From assembly GCF_014202335.1 (NCBI RefSeq), contig NZ_JACHGP010000010.1, forward strand, positions 62,001-126,000: a stretch of DNA of 64,000 nt, read 5' to 3'. Below, piece by piece: positions 41,217 through 49,848 of the stretch (position 1 is the stretch's first letter; each line of letters opens with the position of its first letter). Under the pieces are notes generated by a model. It was not told the DNA's origin. It ran no database searches and was given only the letters and a program-made list of their open reading frames with translations. The stretch comes from Mycobacterium sp. AZCC_0083 (GTDB lineage: Bacteria; Actinomycetota; Actinomycetes; Mycobacteriales; Mycobacteriaceae). The position numbers and the translations under genes were made by a program.

Positions 41217-42179
41217 GTGCGGGCCCTGGTCACTGCGCTGGCCGTCTTGATGGTGCTGACCGGGTGTGCCCGGGCCATCGGCGGGTCGCCGCGGGCGCAC
41301 GCGTACGACCAGTCGTACTTCTTCGCCGAAGACGTGCCCACCTACGGCCAGACGGTCAGCTCCGACGACGTCACCAGACTGGGCTACCTGCGTGCGTTGC
41401 GACGCATCGACCCGTGCGGGCTGCTGACCCGCGAAGCCATGGCCAAGGTCGGCGAAATCGGCTCTGTCGGAACGCTGTTCGCGTTCGATGAGTGCGACCT
41501 CGACGTCAAGGTCGCGGGCGAAGCAGCACGCTGGTTCCTCAGCATCCACCTGGAACTCGCTCGTGTCGACGCCGTCCACGAGACGTCGCCGGGATCGTGC
41601 GAGTACTTGATGCCGTTGCCGCTATCCCGGTTGCCCGGCGCGCATCCGCTGCCAGGGCCCGAACAGCCCGCGGTCCGGATCGGGCTGATCTCGCAGTACA
41701 ACTGCGTCCTCGTCGAGAAGGTCGTGCATGCCATGGAACCGCGCATCGCGTCCCTGCAATTGCCCATCCGCGATGCCGTCGGCGTGTATCCGGCTCCGCT
41801 GGCTGAACGGGACCCGTGCCAGGTGCAGTCGGCGCTGCACGTGGTGCGCTGGGACGTCCGCGGCTCGCAGCCGTACGCGTGCTCGCTCGCACTGCGCGAC
41901 GGCACGCCTGTTCACGTGGTGCTGCAGCCCCAGCTGTTCGACCTCGAGACCGACACGCGTGCGCGGCGGAGCCGTGACGGTGTGGACGTATACGTCGACA
42001 CTGCGGGATGCGCGGCGACGGCCTACGTCGGCCCACCGATGCAGCGAAAGTTGCTCGGCGGAGACTACATCAAGTCGGCCGACCTGGTGATCCGGCCCTC
42101 CGTCACGGTCGACAGCGCCACTCCGCACTGCGACATCGTCACCGACGGTGTGGTGTCCGCGGCCAGGCTGTTCGGTTGA
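41217..42179 (+). CDS. DUF3558-type lipoprotein, unknown function
   Basis: The 320-aa precursor has a short signal peptide and lipobox VLTGCA with the lipidated Cys near residue 17. The mature region has two related halves, each with an RxxDPCxL/RDPCQV motif (RRIDPCGLLTREAM and ERDPCQVQSAL), as in DUF3558 proteins, and several further Cys pairs suggesting disulfides. It is anchored on the outer face of the cytoplasmic membrane. GTG start, divergent from leuA. The ligand or partner is not known. Confidence 0.8.
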   Translation: MRALVTALAVLMVLTGCARAIGGSPRAHAYDQSYFFAEDVPTYGQTVSSDDVTRLGYLRALRRIDPCGLLTREAMAKVGEIGSVGTLFAFDECDLDVKVAGEAARWFLSIHLELARVDAVHETSPGSCEYLMPLPLSRLPGAHPLPGPEQPAVRIGLISQYNCVLVEKVVHAMEPRIASLQLPIRDAVGVYPAPLAERDPCQVQSALHVVRWDVRGSQPYACSLALRDGTPVHVVLQPQLFDLETDTRARRSRDGVDVYVDTAGCAATAYVGPPMQRKLLGGDYIKSADLVIRPSVTVDSATPHCDIVTDGVVSAARLFG

Positions 42180-42188
42180 CCTCCCGAA

Positions 42189-42836
42189 CTACACCTGCGA
42201 ATCGGGGAACGCGACGACTGACAGGAACCGGATCGGCACCTCGACCAGATCGACCGGGCCGTGGGCGCCCTCGCCGTCGAGTTGCAGGGAGTCACCGGGG
42301 TGCAGTCGGTACACCGAACGGCTGTGGCTGTAGTCCATGACGCCTTCGAGCATGTAGATGAACTCGGTGCCGGGGTGCTGGAACAGCGGGTAGGTCTTGC
42401 TCTTCGCCGTCAACGTCACCTGCAGGCACTCCAACCGCTTGTGCTCACCGCGCAGCGAGCCGAGCAGTTCGTATTCGTGGCCCTCGCGGGTGCCGTTGCG
42501 GACGATGCGCGCACCGGTCCCCGCACGCACGAACGCCGCAGGCCGCTCCACGTCGGCGCCGCGGAACAGGCTGGTCACCGGGACGTCGAGGCCCTTCGCC
42601 AGCAGCGCAAGCGTCGACAGGCTGCACGACGTCTGGGCGTTCTCGATCTTGGACATCATCGCCTTGGAGATGCCGACCCTTGCGGCGGTCTCGGCCACCG
42701 TCAGCCCCTGCTGCTGGCGCAGTTGACGCACGTTGCGCCCGATCGCCGCCTCGAACTCCAGCTCGTCGACGGGCTCGCTGGGATCACGATCGCGTGCGGT
42801 GCCGGATTTGTTGCGGAGCAGCGGAATGTCGGTCAC
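42189..42836 (-). CDS. XRE-cupin transcriptional regulator of the amine/nitrogen operon
   Basis: The 215-aa protein has an N-terminal XRE helix-turn-helix (RNVRQLRQQQGLTVAETAARVGISKAMMSKIENAQTSCSLSTLALLAKGL) and a C-terminal cupin domain (FQHPGTEFIYMLEGVMDYSHSRSVYRLHPGDSLQLDGEGAHGP), the PuuR-like layout. GTG 42836 is 11 bp after the FAD oxidase stop with AGGA upstream. It is the last gene of the operon and probably its local regulator. Confidence 0.9.
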   Translation of the reverse strand: MTDIPLLRNKSGTARDRDPSEPVDELEFEAAIGRNVRQLRQQQGLTVAETAARVGISKAMMSKIENAQTSCSLSTLALLAKGLDVPVTSLFRGADVERPAAFVRAGTGARIVRNGTREGHEYELLGSLRGEHKRLECLQVTLTAKSKTYPLFQHPGTEFIYMLEGVMDYSHSRSVYRLHPGDSLQLDGEGAHGPVDLVEVPIRFLSVVAFPDSQV

Positions 42837-42847
42837 GGGTGTCCTGT

Positions 42848-44035
42848 CTAGCGCATCTCGCCCGCGCCGACATACCGATACGGCGACGTCAGCAGGTCGC
42901 CCTCGGCGAAGCGGGACAACCGGAAGTCGGTCTCGGGGATGCGTGGGTCGGCGCTGCGGCCGTCGACCACCAGGTCGGCCACCAACTTGCCGACCGCGGG
43001 AGCGATCTTGAAGCCGTGCCCGCTGAACCCGGCCGCCACCACCAGTCCGTCGATCCCGGTGCGGGAGATCACCGGGTTCCAGTCCGGGGTGACGTCGTAG
43101 CAGCCGGCGTAGCTGCCGGTGATCGCGGCGTCGGTGAGTCCTGGGAAACGGTTCCCGACCTTGGCGACGGTGAGGTCGACGAAGTCGTCGGTCGCGCGGT
43201 TGGAGTAGTCGTCCGGATCGGCTTCTTCGGCATCGGAGAGGTCGCTGTTGCCGAACAGGATGTCGCCGCCGACTTCCGGTCTGACGTATTGCAGCGATAC
43301 CAGGTCGGAGAAGACGGGCACGGATCCAATGTCGATGCCGGGTGCGATGGTGACGATCTGCTCGCGTACCACCCGGATCGGGACGTCGATTCCGTAGGGG
43401 GCGAGGAACGGCTGGGTCCAGGCGCCGGTCGCCACGACGACTGTGCCAGTGGATATCTCGGTGCCGTCGGCGAGCCGGACGCCGGTCACCCGATCGTCGA
43501 CGATGGATAGTCCGGCCACCGCGGTGCCTTGGCGGATCCGGACGCCCGCGGCGCGCGCCGAGACCGCGAACGCCTGCGCGGTCATGTAGGCGTCGCCGTA
43601 ACCGCCGCGCGCCTCCCATCCAAAGGCCGCGAACGGCGACAGATCCGCGAACGGCCACATGCGGGCGACCTCGGACTGGTCGATCTCCTCGGTTTGCACG
43701 CCGACGGCGCGTTGGGCGGCCAGGCTCTTGCGCATGGAGTCGACGTTCGGTTCGCCGACCCCGACGACGTATCCGGTCTGCCGGAAGCCGATGTCGGTGC
43801 CGAAGATCTCCTCGGCCTTCTCGAATACCTCGAGCCCGACGGTTGCCATCGCCGCAAGCGAGCTGACGCCGTAGTGGCACCGGACGATGCCGCTGGACTT
43901 GCCGGTCATTCCCGAGCCGACGGTGTTGCGTTCGGCGACGAAGACGTCGGTGACGCCGCGCTGGGCCAACGCCCACGCCGCCGCAGCACCCTCGATGCCG
44001 CCGCCGACGATGACGACGTCTGCGGTTTCGGTCAC
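42848..44035 (-). CDS. FAD-dependent amine oxidoreductase (DAO family, sarcosine-oxidase-beta-like)
   Basis: The 395-aa protein begins DVVIVGGGIEGAAAAWALAQRG, the Rossmann FAD motif, with VGSGMTGKSSGIVRCHYG and a C-terminal GLVVAAGFSGHGFKIAPAVGKLVADLV typical of DAO-type sarcosine oxidase beta and dimethylglycine oxidase. GTG 44035 overlaps the stop of the GltB-like gene (GTGA). In the N-methylglutamate pathway the dehydrogenase has four subunits; here a single FAD subunit is present. It probably oxidises an N-alkyl amino acid made by its neighbours. The electron acceptor is unknown. Confidence 0.85.
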   Translation of the reverse strand: MTETADVVIVGGGIEGAAAAWALAQRGVTDVFVAERNTVGSGMTGKSSGIVRCHYGVSSLAAMATVGLEVFEKAEEIFGTDIGFRQTGYVVGVGEPNVDSMRKSLAAQRAVGVQTEEIDQSEVARMWPFADLSPFAAFGWEARGGYGDAYMTAQAFAVSARAAGVRIRQGTAVAGLSIVDDRVTGVRLADGTEISTGTVVVATGAWTQPFLAPYGIDVPIRVVREQIVTIAPGIDIGSVPVFSDLVSLQYVRPEVGGDILFGNSDLSDAEEADPDDYSNRATDDFVDLTVAKVGNRFPGLTDAAITGSYAGCYDVTPDWNPVISRTGIDGLVVAAGFSGHGFKIAPAVGKLVADLVVDGRSADPRIPETDFRLSRFAEGDLLTSPYRYVGAGEMR

Positions 44036-45390
44036 GAACGTGATCCAGGAATCCAGTCGGTGCCTGCCAGCGGTACCCGCGCCATCGCCGCGGCTTCGAT
44101 GGTGATGGCCACCAGATCCTCGGGTTCCAGGTGCCGCACGTGTGCCTTGCCGCACGCCCTGGCGATGGTCTGCGCCTCCATGGTCAACACTCGCAGGTAG
44201 TTGGCCAGACGGCGGCCACCCTCTACCGGATCGAACCGCGCAGCCAGCTCCGGGTCCTGCGTGCTGATCCCCGCAGGGTCGGTGCCGTCCTGGAAGTCGT
44301 CGAAGAAACCCGCTGCGCTGCCGAGCTTTTCGTACTCGGTGGCGTACCGCGGATGGTTGTCGCCGAGCGCGATGAGTGCAGCCGTGCCGATGGCCACCGC
44401 GTCCGCGCCGAGCGCAAGCGCCTTGGCGACGTCGGCTCCGCTGCGGATGCCACCCGAGACGATGAGCTGCACTTCCTTCTCTGCGCCCGCGCCGGACCTC
44501 CTGTGCACCCCGAGTTCGGACAGCGCCTGCGCCGCCTGCGGAACGGCGGCCAGCGTCGGGATTCCCACGTGTTCGATGAATACGTCTTGCGTGGCGGCGG
44601 TGCCGCCCTGCATGCCGTCGACCACCACCACGTCGGCGCCCGCGTGGACTGCGAGCTTGACGTCGTAGTACGTCCTGGTCGCACCGACCTTGACGTAGAT
44701 CGGCTTCTCCCAGTCGGTGATCTCGCGGAGTTCGTTGATCTTGATGGTGAGGTCGTCGGGTCCGGTCCAGTCGGGATGCCTGCAGGCCGAGCGCTGATCG
44801 ATGCCCTCCGGCAGCGTGCGCATCCCTGCCACGCGTTCGGAGATCTTCTGCCCCAGCAACATTCCGCCGCCACCGGGCTTGGCGCCCTGTCCGAGCACCA
44901 CCTCGATGGCGTCGGCCTTGCGGAGGTCGTCGGGGTTCATCCCGTAGCGCGACGGCAGGTACTGATACACCAGGTACTTGCTCTGGCCGCGCTCCTCGGG
45001 CGTCATGCCACCGTCGCCGGTGGTGGTCGACGTGCCGACCTCGCTGGCGCCCCGGCCGAGTGCCTCCTTGGCAGGCCCGGACAGCGCGCCGAACGACATG
45101 CCCGCGATGGTCACCGGAGTATCAAGGTGCAGAGGGTGTTTAGCGTGACGGCCGCCGAGTACGACGTCGGTGCCGCAGCGCTCGCGGTAGCCCTCCAGCG
45201 GATAGCGTGACATCGACGCGCCGAGGAAGAGCAGGTCGTCGAAGTGGGGCAGCGGTCGCTTGGCGCCCCAGCCGCGGATGTCGTAGATGCCGGTCTCGGC
45301 GGCCCGCTGAATGGCCGCGATGGTCGGCCGGTCGAAGGTGGCGGACTCGCGCAGGCCCAGTCGTGCTCGCGCGTCGGATGTTTCGGTCAT
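44032..45390 (-). CDS. FMN-binding glutamate-synthase-like subunit (GlxD/MgsC type)
   Basis: The 452-aa protein equals the central FMN and Fe-S domain of GltB: MSFGALSGPAKEALGRGASEVGTSTTTGDGG, EVVLGQGAKPGGGGMLLGQKIS, VKVGATRTYYDVKLAVHAGADVVVVDGMQGGT and IVSGGIRSGADVAKALALGADAVAIGTAAL. There is no N-terminal amidotransferase or C-terminal GXGXG domain; those are separate genes just upstream. This split form is the N-methylglutamate synthase/Glx arrangement. Its ATG overlaps the GltC-like stop by one base. Confidence 0.9.
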   Translation of the reverse strand: MTETSDARARLGLRESATFDRPTIAAIQRAAETGIYDIRGWGAKRPLPHFDDLLFLGASMSRYPLEGYRERCGTDVVLGGRHAKHPLHLDTPVTIAGMSFGALSGPAKEALGRGASEVGTSTTTGDGGMTPEERGQSKYLVYQYLPSRYGMNPDDLRKADAIEVVLGQGAKPGGGGMLLGQKISERVAGMRTLPEGIDQRSACRHPDWTGPDDLTIKINELREITDWEKPIYVKVGATRTYYDVKLAVHAGADVVVVDGMQGGTAATQDVFIEHVGIPTLAAVPQAAQALSELGVHRRSGAGAEKEVQLIVSGGIRSGADVAKALALGADAVAIGTAALIALGDNHPRYATEYEKLGSAAGFFDDFQDGTDPAGISTQDPELAARFDPVEGGRRLANYLRVLTMEAQTIARACGKAHVRHLEPEDLVAITIEAAAMARVPLAGTDWIPGSRS

Positions 45391-46076
45391 CAGTAGCTCG
45401 CAGCGTGGTCGGAGTGGAAGTGGTAGAGGCTGCGCGCGGAGCCATACCGGGTGTAGGCGTTGGTGTCGTCGTCCTCGTACCCGGCGGATTTCAGCAGCCT
45501 GCCGAGTTCGTCGTGGTGCTCGGCCCGCATCTCCTTGGCCACGCAGTCGGCGCCCAACGACGCGGCATCACCGCGCAGGTAGATGCGGGCCTCGTAGATC
45601 GAATCGCCGAGGGCGTCGCCTGCGTTGCCGCGGATCACCAGGCGGCCTGCCTGCGCCATGAAAGCGCTCATGTGCCCGACGTCGCCACCGACGACGATGT
45701 CGACGCCCTTGATCGAAATGCCGCACCGCGCAGCGGCGTTGCCGTCAATCGTCAGCAGCCCGCCGTGGGCGGTGGCGCCTGCGGACTGCGACGCGTTGCC
45801 CTTCACCCACACCGTGCCGCTCATCATGTTCTCCGCAACCCCCGTGCCGGCATTGCCGTCGATGATGATGGAGGCGCGCTGGTTCATGCCTGCCGCGTAG
45901 TAGCCGACGTGGCCGTCGACGGTGACCTTGACGTCCGCGTTCATGCCCACCGCGACGTTGTGTGCGCCAGCGGGGTTCTCGACGACGAATTCACCGGTCA
46001 GGCTGGGCGCGTGCAGGGCGGCGTTCACCTCGCGCAGGGGAGTGCTGGCAAGGTCGTACTGGATTACCTCGTCCAT
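45390..46076 (-). CDS. GXGXG beta-helix glutamate-synthase-like subunit (GlxC/MgsB type)
   Basis: The 228-aa protein resembles the C-terminal right-handed beta-helix of GltB, with repeated G-x-x-G turns: VTVDGHVGYYAAGMNQRASIIIDGNAGTGV, GTVWVKGNASQSAGATAHGGLLTIDGNAAAR and GDVGHMSAFMAQAGRLVIRGNAGDALG. ATG 46076 overlaps the amidotransferase gene by 13 nt. It is a structural subunit, needed for assembly of the split glutamate-synthase-like enzyme. Confidence 0.9.
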   Translation of the reverse strand: MDEVIQYDLASTPLREVNAALHAPSLTGEFVVENPAGAHNVAVGMNADVKVTVDGHVGYYAAGMNQRASIIIDGNAGTGVAENMMSGTVWVKGNASQSAGATAHGGLLTIDGNAAARCGISIKGVDIVVGGDVGHMSAFMAQAGRLVIRGNAGDALGDSIYEARIYLRGDAASLGADCVAKEMRAEHHDELGRLLKSAGYEDDDTNAYTRYGSARSLYHFHSDHAASY

Positions 46077-46960
46077 GCGTAGACGACCTCCGGCTCGGGT
46101 TCCCAGATGGCGGCCTTCTCGACGCCGGGCAGGCCCGACAGCGCGCGGTACTCGCTGCCCATCGCCACCCAGTCGTCGGTCTCGGCGATGACGGCAGGCT
46201 TGCACGCGATCGCGTCGCGGACCACGGCGAACGAGTCCCGGTTGGAGACCAGCAGCGTGTAGAAGCCGTCGAAGGTGGCGCACAGTTCCTTCAGCGCGGT
46301 CTCCACGTCGCGGCCGTCTGCCAGCCTGCTCGCGACGAACCTGGCGCCGACCTCGGTGTCGTTCTCGCTGTCGAATCGCACACCGGCGGCTTGTAATTCG
46401 CGTCGGATGGTGGCGTGGTTGGCGAACGAGCCGTTGTGCACAAGGCACTGTTCGGGTCCGACAGCGTAGGGGTGGGCGCCCGACGGCGTGACCGCCGACT
46501 CGGTTGCCATCCTGGTGTGCCCGACGCCCTGCCAGCCCTGCGCGGCGGCCAGGCCCCACGACCGGGTCAGCGTGGCGGGGTCGCCGACGCCCTTGAGCAC
46601 GGCCAGGTCAGCGCCGAAGCCGGCGACCAGCACGCCGGGGTAGGCGACCCTGGCCGCGGCGAGCAGGGTTTCGGAGTCGGCGTCGGCCGTCAGCAGGCGG
46701 GTCTCGCCGAGCGTCGTCGCGGAGACGTCGGCGCCCAGCGCGGAACTGACTGCAGCGCTGATTGATTCGTCGCCACCGTCGACTTCGAGAAGCGACACGC
46801 AACCCCGGCCTGGCGGGGTCCACGTTGGGTCGCCGTACAGGGCGACGCCTGCGGAGTCGCTGCCCCGGTTCGACATCTCACATAGCATTCCGGTGAGTAG
46901 TTCGCCGAGCCGTGGATACAGCTCGGGTGTACGCAGGTGCAAACCCACGATTCCGCACAT
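46064..46960 (-). CDS. Class II glutamine amidotransferase subunit (GlxB/MgsA type)
   Basis: The 298-aa protein starts MCGIVGLH with Cys2 as the Ntn nucleophile, and has MSNRGSDSAGVALYG, GVGHTRMATESAVTPSGAHPY and CLVHNGSFANHATIRREL. This is the class II glutaminase core on its own. With the GltC- and GltB-like neighbours it forms a three-subunit enzyme. In N-methylglutamate synthase the amide donor is gamma-glutamylmethylamide rather than glutamine. AAGGAAGG lies upstream of ATG. Confidence 0.9.
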   Translation of the reverse strand: MCGIVGLHLRTPELYPRLGELLTGMLCEMSNRGSDSAGVALYGDPTWTPPGRGCVSLLEVDGGDESISAAVSSALGADVSATTLGETRLLTADADSETLLAAARVAYPGVLVAGFGADLAVLKGVGDPATLTRSWGLAAAQGWQGVGHTRMATESAVTPSGAHPYAVGPEQCLVHNGSFANHATIRRELQAAGVRFDSENDTEVGARFVASRLADGRDVETALKELCATFDGFYTLLVSNRDSFAVVRDAIACKPAVIAETDDWVAMGSEYRALSGLPGVEKAAIWEPEPEVVYAWTR

Positions 46961-46988
46961 TGCTTGCCTTCCTTGGTAACTCGTTGCG

Positions 46989-48341
46989 CTAGAACGCGGT
47001 CAGATACTGCTCGACTTCCCACGGGGAGACCGAGCTGTGATAGGCGAAGAACTCGTCGCGCTTGATGGCGGCGAAGTATCCGGCCACCCCGTCCCCCGCC
47101 GCGTCGAGCACGCCCGTGACCACCGCGTCGGCCTCCAACTGGTCCACCGCGTGCAGCAGTGTCGGCGGCAGGGTGGGCCGTCCCTCGGGGAGGACGCCCA
47201 CGGCTCCGGGGTCGAGGCTGCGCTTGATGCCGTCGATCCCCGCGCCGAGAGCCGCGGCGACCGCGAGGTAGGGGTTGGCCGACCCGTCACCGCCCCGCAA
47301 TTCGACGCGTTGGTCGTCGGGCACCCGGATGTAGTGCGTCCTGTCGTTGCCGCCGTAGGTGGCCTGCCTCGGCGCCCACGACGCGCCCGACGCCGTCGTG
47401 ACCGCGCCGGTTCGCTTGTAGGAGTTGACCGTTGGGCCGACGATGGCCTGTAGTGCACACGCGTGGTCGAGGATCCCCCCGATGAACGAGTACGCGGTGG
47501 GGGACAGGCCGAGACCCCGTTCGTCCTCGTCGTCGCCTGCGGGGAAGACGGGCGTGCCTGCACTGGTCAGCGAAAGGTGCAGGTGCAGCCCGGTACCCGT
47601 CCGGTCGGTGAAGGGTTTGGGCATGAAGGTGGCGATCATGCCGCGCTCGGCGGCGATCATCGACAGGAGATAGCGCAGCGTGACGACGCGATCGGCGGTG
47701 GTGAGTGCGTCGGCGAACTGGAAGTTCTGCTCGAATTGCCCGTTGCCGTCTTCGTGGTCGTTGGCGTAGTTCGACCAGCCGAGTTGGTTCATCGCCGACG
47801 AGATCGTGGTCAGGTGGTCGTACATCCTGGTAACCCCGCGGGCGTCGTAACAGGGTTGCGCGGCGGTGTCGGCCGCGTCGGCGGTGGCCAGGCTGCCGTC
47901 GGGGTTGCGGGTGAGCAGGAAGTACTCCACCTCGGCGCCAACCCACGGCTCGAACCCGGCGTCGGCGGCCCGTTGGATCAGCGACTTGAGGATGATCCGG
48001 GGCGCGTACGGCCAGGGCTTGCCCTCGACGTGCGGGTCGCAGTGCACGATCGCCAGCCCGTCCTTGATGAAGGGGATCGGCGTGAAGGACGCCGGGTCGG
48101 GGATCGCGATGAGGTCCGGGTCCTTGGGCTCCTGGCCCATGGCGCCGACGGCGTACCCGGCGAATCCGACCCCGTCCGTTGCGAGGAGGTCGATCGCCTC
48201 GACCGGCACCAACTTGGCGCACGGCTTGCCCCTGAGGTCCACGAACAACGCGAGGATGAACTTGGTGCCCGCTTCGGCCGCGAGCGCCGCGAGGTCGGCG
48301 CCGGTCGTGGAGGTTCCGGTCGTGGAGGTTCCGGTGGTCAT
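46989..48341 (-). CDS. Type III glutamine-synthetase-like enzyme (candidate gamma-glutamylmethylamide synthetase)
   Basis: The 450-aa GlnA-superfamily protein has VGAEVEYFLL (metal-binding Glu), NDHEDGNGQFEQNF, GTGLHLHLSL and ELRGGDGSANPYLAVAAALGAG. The N-terminus is a short Thr/Gly-rich repeat encoded by two 15-bp units. ATG 48341 follows AAGGGG. It is shorter than housekeeping GlnA and belongs to the GlnT/GMAS-like group, which ligates ammonia or methylamine to glutamate. Its position upstream of split glutamate-synthase genes favours a GMAS-type role; simple ammonia assimilation remains possible. Confidence 0.85.
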   Translation of the reverse strand: MTTGTSTTGTSTTGADLAALAAEAGTKFILALFVDLRGKPCAKLVPVEAIDLLATDGVGFAGYAVGAMGQEPKDPDLIAIPDPASFTPIPFIKDGLAIVHCDPHVEGKPWPYAPRIILKSLIQRAADAGFEPWVGAEVEYFLLTRNPDGSLATADAADTAAQPCYDARGVTRMYDHLTTISSAMNQLGWSNYANDHEDGNGQFEQNFQFADALTTADRVVTLRYLLSMIAAERGMIATFMPKPFTDRTGTGLHLHLSLTSAGTPVFPAGDDEDERGLGLSPTAYSFIGGILDHACALQAIVGPTVNSYKRTGAVTTASGASWAPRQATYGGNDRTHYIRVPDDQRVELRGGDGSANPYLAVAAALGAGIDGIKRSLDPGAVGVLPEGRPTLPPTLLHAVDQLEADAVVTGVLDAAGDGVAGYFAAIKRDEFFAYHSSVSPWEVEQYLTAF

Positions 48342-48382
48342 CGATGCCCCTTGTCTCTTGTTAGGAATCAAAGTATCACTCT

Positions 48383-48394
48383 GGGAAACTTCCC
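48383..48394. promoter_or_regulatory. Small inverted repeat GGGAA-AC-TTCCC upstream of the GS-like gene
   Basis: A 5-bp-arm symmetric site about 42 bp before the GS-like start and downstream of the amt terminator. It sits where an operator of an internal promoter would lie. The XRE-cupin protein is a candidate binder. Weak by itself. Confidence 0.35.
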
Positions 48395-48404
48395 GCACGA
48401 CGAA

Positions 48405-48446
48405 AAGTCCCGGCCGACGCGGGGCGAATCGCGTCGACCGGGACTT
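48405..48446 (-). terminator. Strong hairpin terminator between amt and the GS-like gene
   Basis: Transcribed from the minus strand, AAGTCCCGGTCGACGCG pairs with CGCGTCGGCCGGGACTT around an 8-nt loop, 17 pairs with one mismatch or wobble, followed by TTTT within GACTTTTCG. It starts 6 bp after the amt stop. It should end most amt transcripts, so the downstream operon has its own promoter or is fed by read-through. Confidence 0.8.
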
Positions 48447-48451
48447 GGTCG

Positions 48452-49705
48452 TCAGGCAGGTAAGAGTTCGTACGCCGCGTCGCGATGCAACTTGGCGTCG
48501 ATACCGCTTTCCTCGTCCTCGGGAGCCACGCGGATGCCCATCGTCTTCTTGATCGCGAACGCGATGATGAACGCGACGACGAACGAATAGACCATCACCG
48601 CACCGGCTGCCACTGCCTGCCGCCAGAGCTGGTCGAAGCCGCCGCCGTAGAACACTCCGTTTACCTTGCTCGGCATGCCCGCGCTGGCGAGGAAGCCGAT
48701 CAGCAGGGTGCCGATGACACCGCCGACGAGGTGCACGCCGACGACGTCGAGCGAGTCGTCGTAGCCGAACTTCGACTTGAGACCCACCGCGAACGGGCAG
48801 ATCGCGCCGGCGATCAAGCCGAGGATGATGGCGCCGACCGGGGTGACCGCCCCACACGCGGGAGTGATGGCAACCAAGCCGGTGATTGCTCCGGCTGCGG
48901 CGCCGACACCGGTGACGTGCCCGTCCTTGAGCTTCTCGACCGCCAGCCACGCCAGGGTGGCCGCACACGTCGCGACGAACGTCGTGACCATGACGATGGC
49001 CGCCGAGTTGCCCGCGGCCAGTGCCGAGCCGCCGTTGAACGCGTACCAGCCGGCCCACAGCAGGCCGGCGCCGAGCAGGGTCAGCGGCACGTTGTGCGGC
49101 TTGCGCAGCGTGCCCCAGCTCGCGGACTTGCCGAGCACGATCGCGACGGCAAGAGCGGCGGCACCTGCGTTGATGTGGACCGCGGTGCCACCGGCGAAGT
49201 CGATCGCCTTGAGGTTGTTGGCGATCCAGCCGCCGACGGCGTCGGGCGTCACGACGCCGTTGAAGGCGAACACCCAGTGCGCGACGGGGAAGTACACCAG
49301 CACCGCCCACAGGCCCGCGAAGACCATCCACGCGCTGAACTTCATCCGGTCAGCCGCGGCGCCCGAGATCAGCGCGACGGTGATGGCCGCAAACAGCGCC
49401 TGGAACAGGGCGAACAGGCTGACTTGCAGACCTGCGATGGTGGTCTGCGACTCGAGCAGGTCCTTCATCCCCGCGAACTCGGTGAAGCTGCCGACGAAGC
49501 CGCCGTGTGAGGTGCCGAACGCCATCGAGAAACCGAACAGCACCCAGAGCACGCCGACGAGCGCTGCCGCGCCGAACGTCATCATCATCATGTTGGTCGA
49601 GCTCTTGACCGAGACCATGCCGCCGTAGAACAGCGCAAGCCCGGGAATCATCAGCGTGAGGCCGATGATGCAACACAGCATGAACGCGGTGGTTCCTGTA
49701 TCCAT
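48452..49705 (-). CDS. amt: Ammonium channel/transporter Amt
   Basis: The 417-aa membrane protein has 11 expected helices and the Amt signature residues: GLALFYGGMVSVKSSTNMMMM near the N-terminus and the twin pore His residues in FAGGTAVHINAGAAALA and DVVGVHLVGGVIGT, plus DDSLDVVG. ATG 49705 has GGAG at correct spacing; ATG 49711 abuts it. No glnK or glnD gene is adjacent, unlike the housekeeping amtB operon, so this is an accessory Amt dedicated to the downstream nitrogen operon. Confidence 0.95.
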   Translation of the reverse strand: MDTGTTAFMLCCIIGLTLMIPGLALFYGGMVSVKSSTNMMMMTFGAAALVGVLWVLFGFSMAFGTSHGGFVGSFTEFAGMKDLLESQTTIAGLQVSLFALFQALFAAITVALISGAAADRMKFSAWMVFAGLWAVLVYFPVAHWVFAFNGVVTPDAVGGWIANNLKAIDFAGGTAVHINAGAAALAVAIVLGKSASWGTLRKPHNVPLTLLGAGLLWAGWYAFNGGSALAAGNSAAIVMVTTFVATCAATLAWLAVEKLKDGHVTGVGAAAGAITGLVAITPACGAVTPVGAIILGLIAGAICPFAVGLKSKFGYDDSLDVVGVHLVGGVIGTLLIGFLASAGMPSKVNGVFYGGGFDQLWRQAVAAGAVMVYSFVVAFIIAFAIKKTMGIRVAPEDEESGIDAKLHRDAAYELLPA

Positions 49706-49762
49706 CAACATCTCCTGCGAGTGGTGCGGCCACCAAAGGGCCGATCACTGGCAGTAACCGAT

Positions 49763-49778
49763 GTTTCTGTTACGTAGA
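49763..49778 (-). promoter_or_regulatory. Candidate GlnR half-box, proximal
   Basis: The minus strand reads TCTAC-GTAACA-GAAAC, which fits the AC-n9-AC core and the GAAAC half of the actinobacterial GlnR consensus (GTnAC-n6-GAAAC). It lies about 58 bp upstream of the amt start. Read with the second site just upstream. Confidence 0.45.
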
Positions 49779-49790
49779 CAGGATTGCTGT

Positions 49791-49806
49791 GTTGCATCCC
49801 GGTAAC
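49791..49806 (-). promoter_or_regulatory. Candidate GlnR half-box, distal
   Basis: The minus strand reads GTTAC-CGGGAT-GCAAC, nine of ten consensus positions of GTnAC-n6-GAAAC. With the proximal site it would make a tandem GlnR box upstream of amt, as expected for a nitrogen-starvation operon in M. smegmatis relatives. Confidence 0.5.
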
Positions 49807-49848
49807 GTCGTCGAGATCACACTGGGCCGCTCGTGCCAGCATCAAGGC

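Noticed and set aside
44032..46960. Housekeeping glutamate synthase (gltBD)
   Set aside because: The three domains are on separate short genes and no GltD partner is present; the context fits the Glx/N-methylglutamate type.
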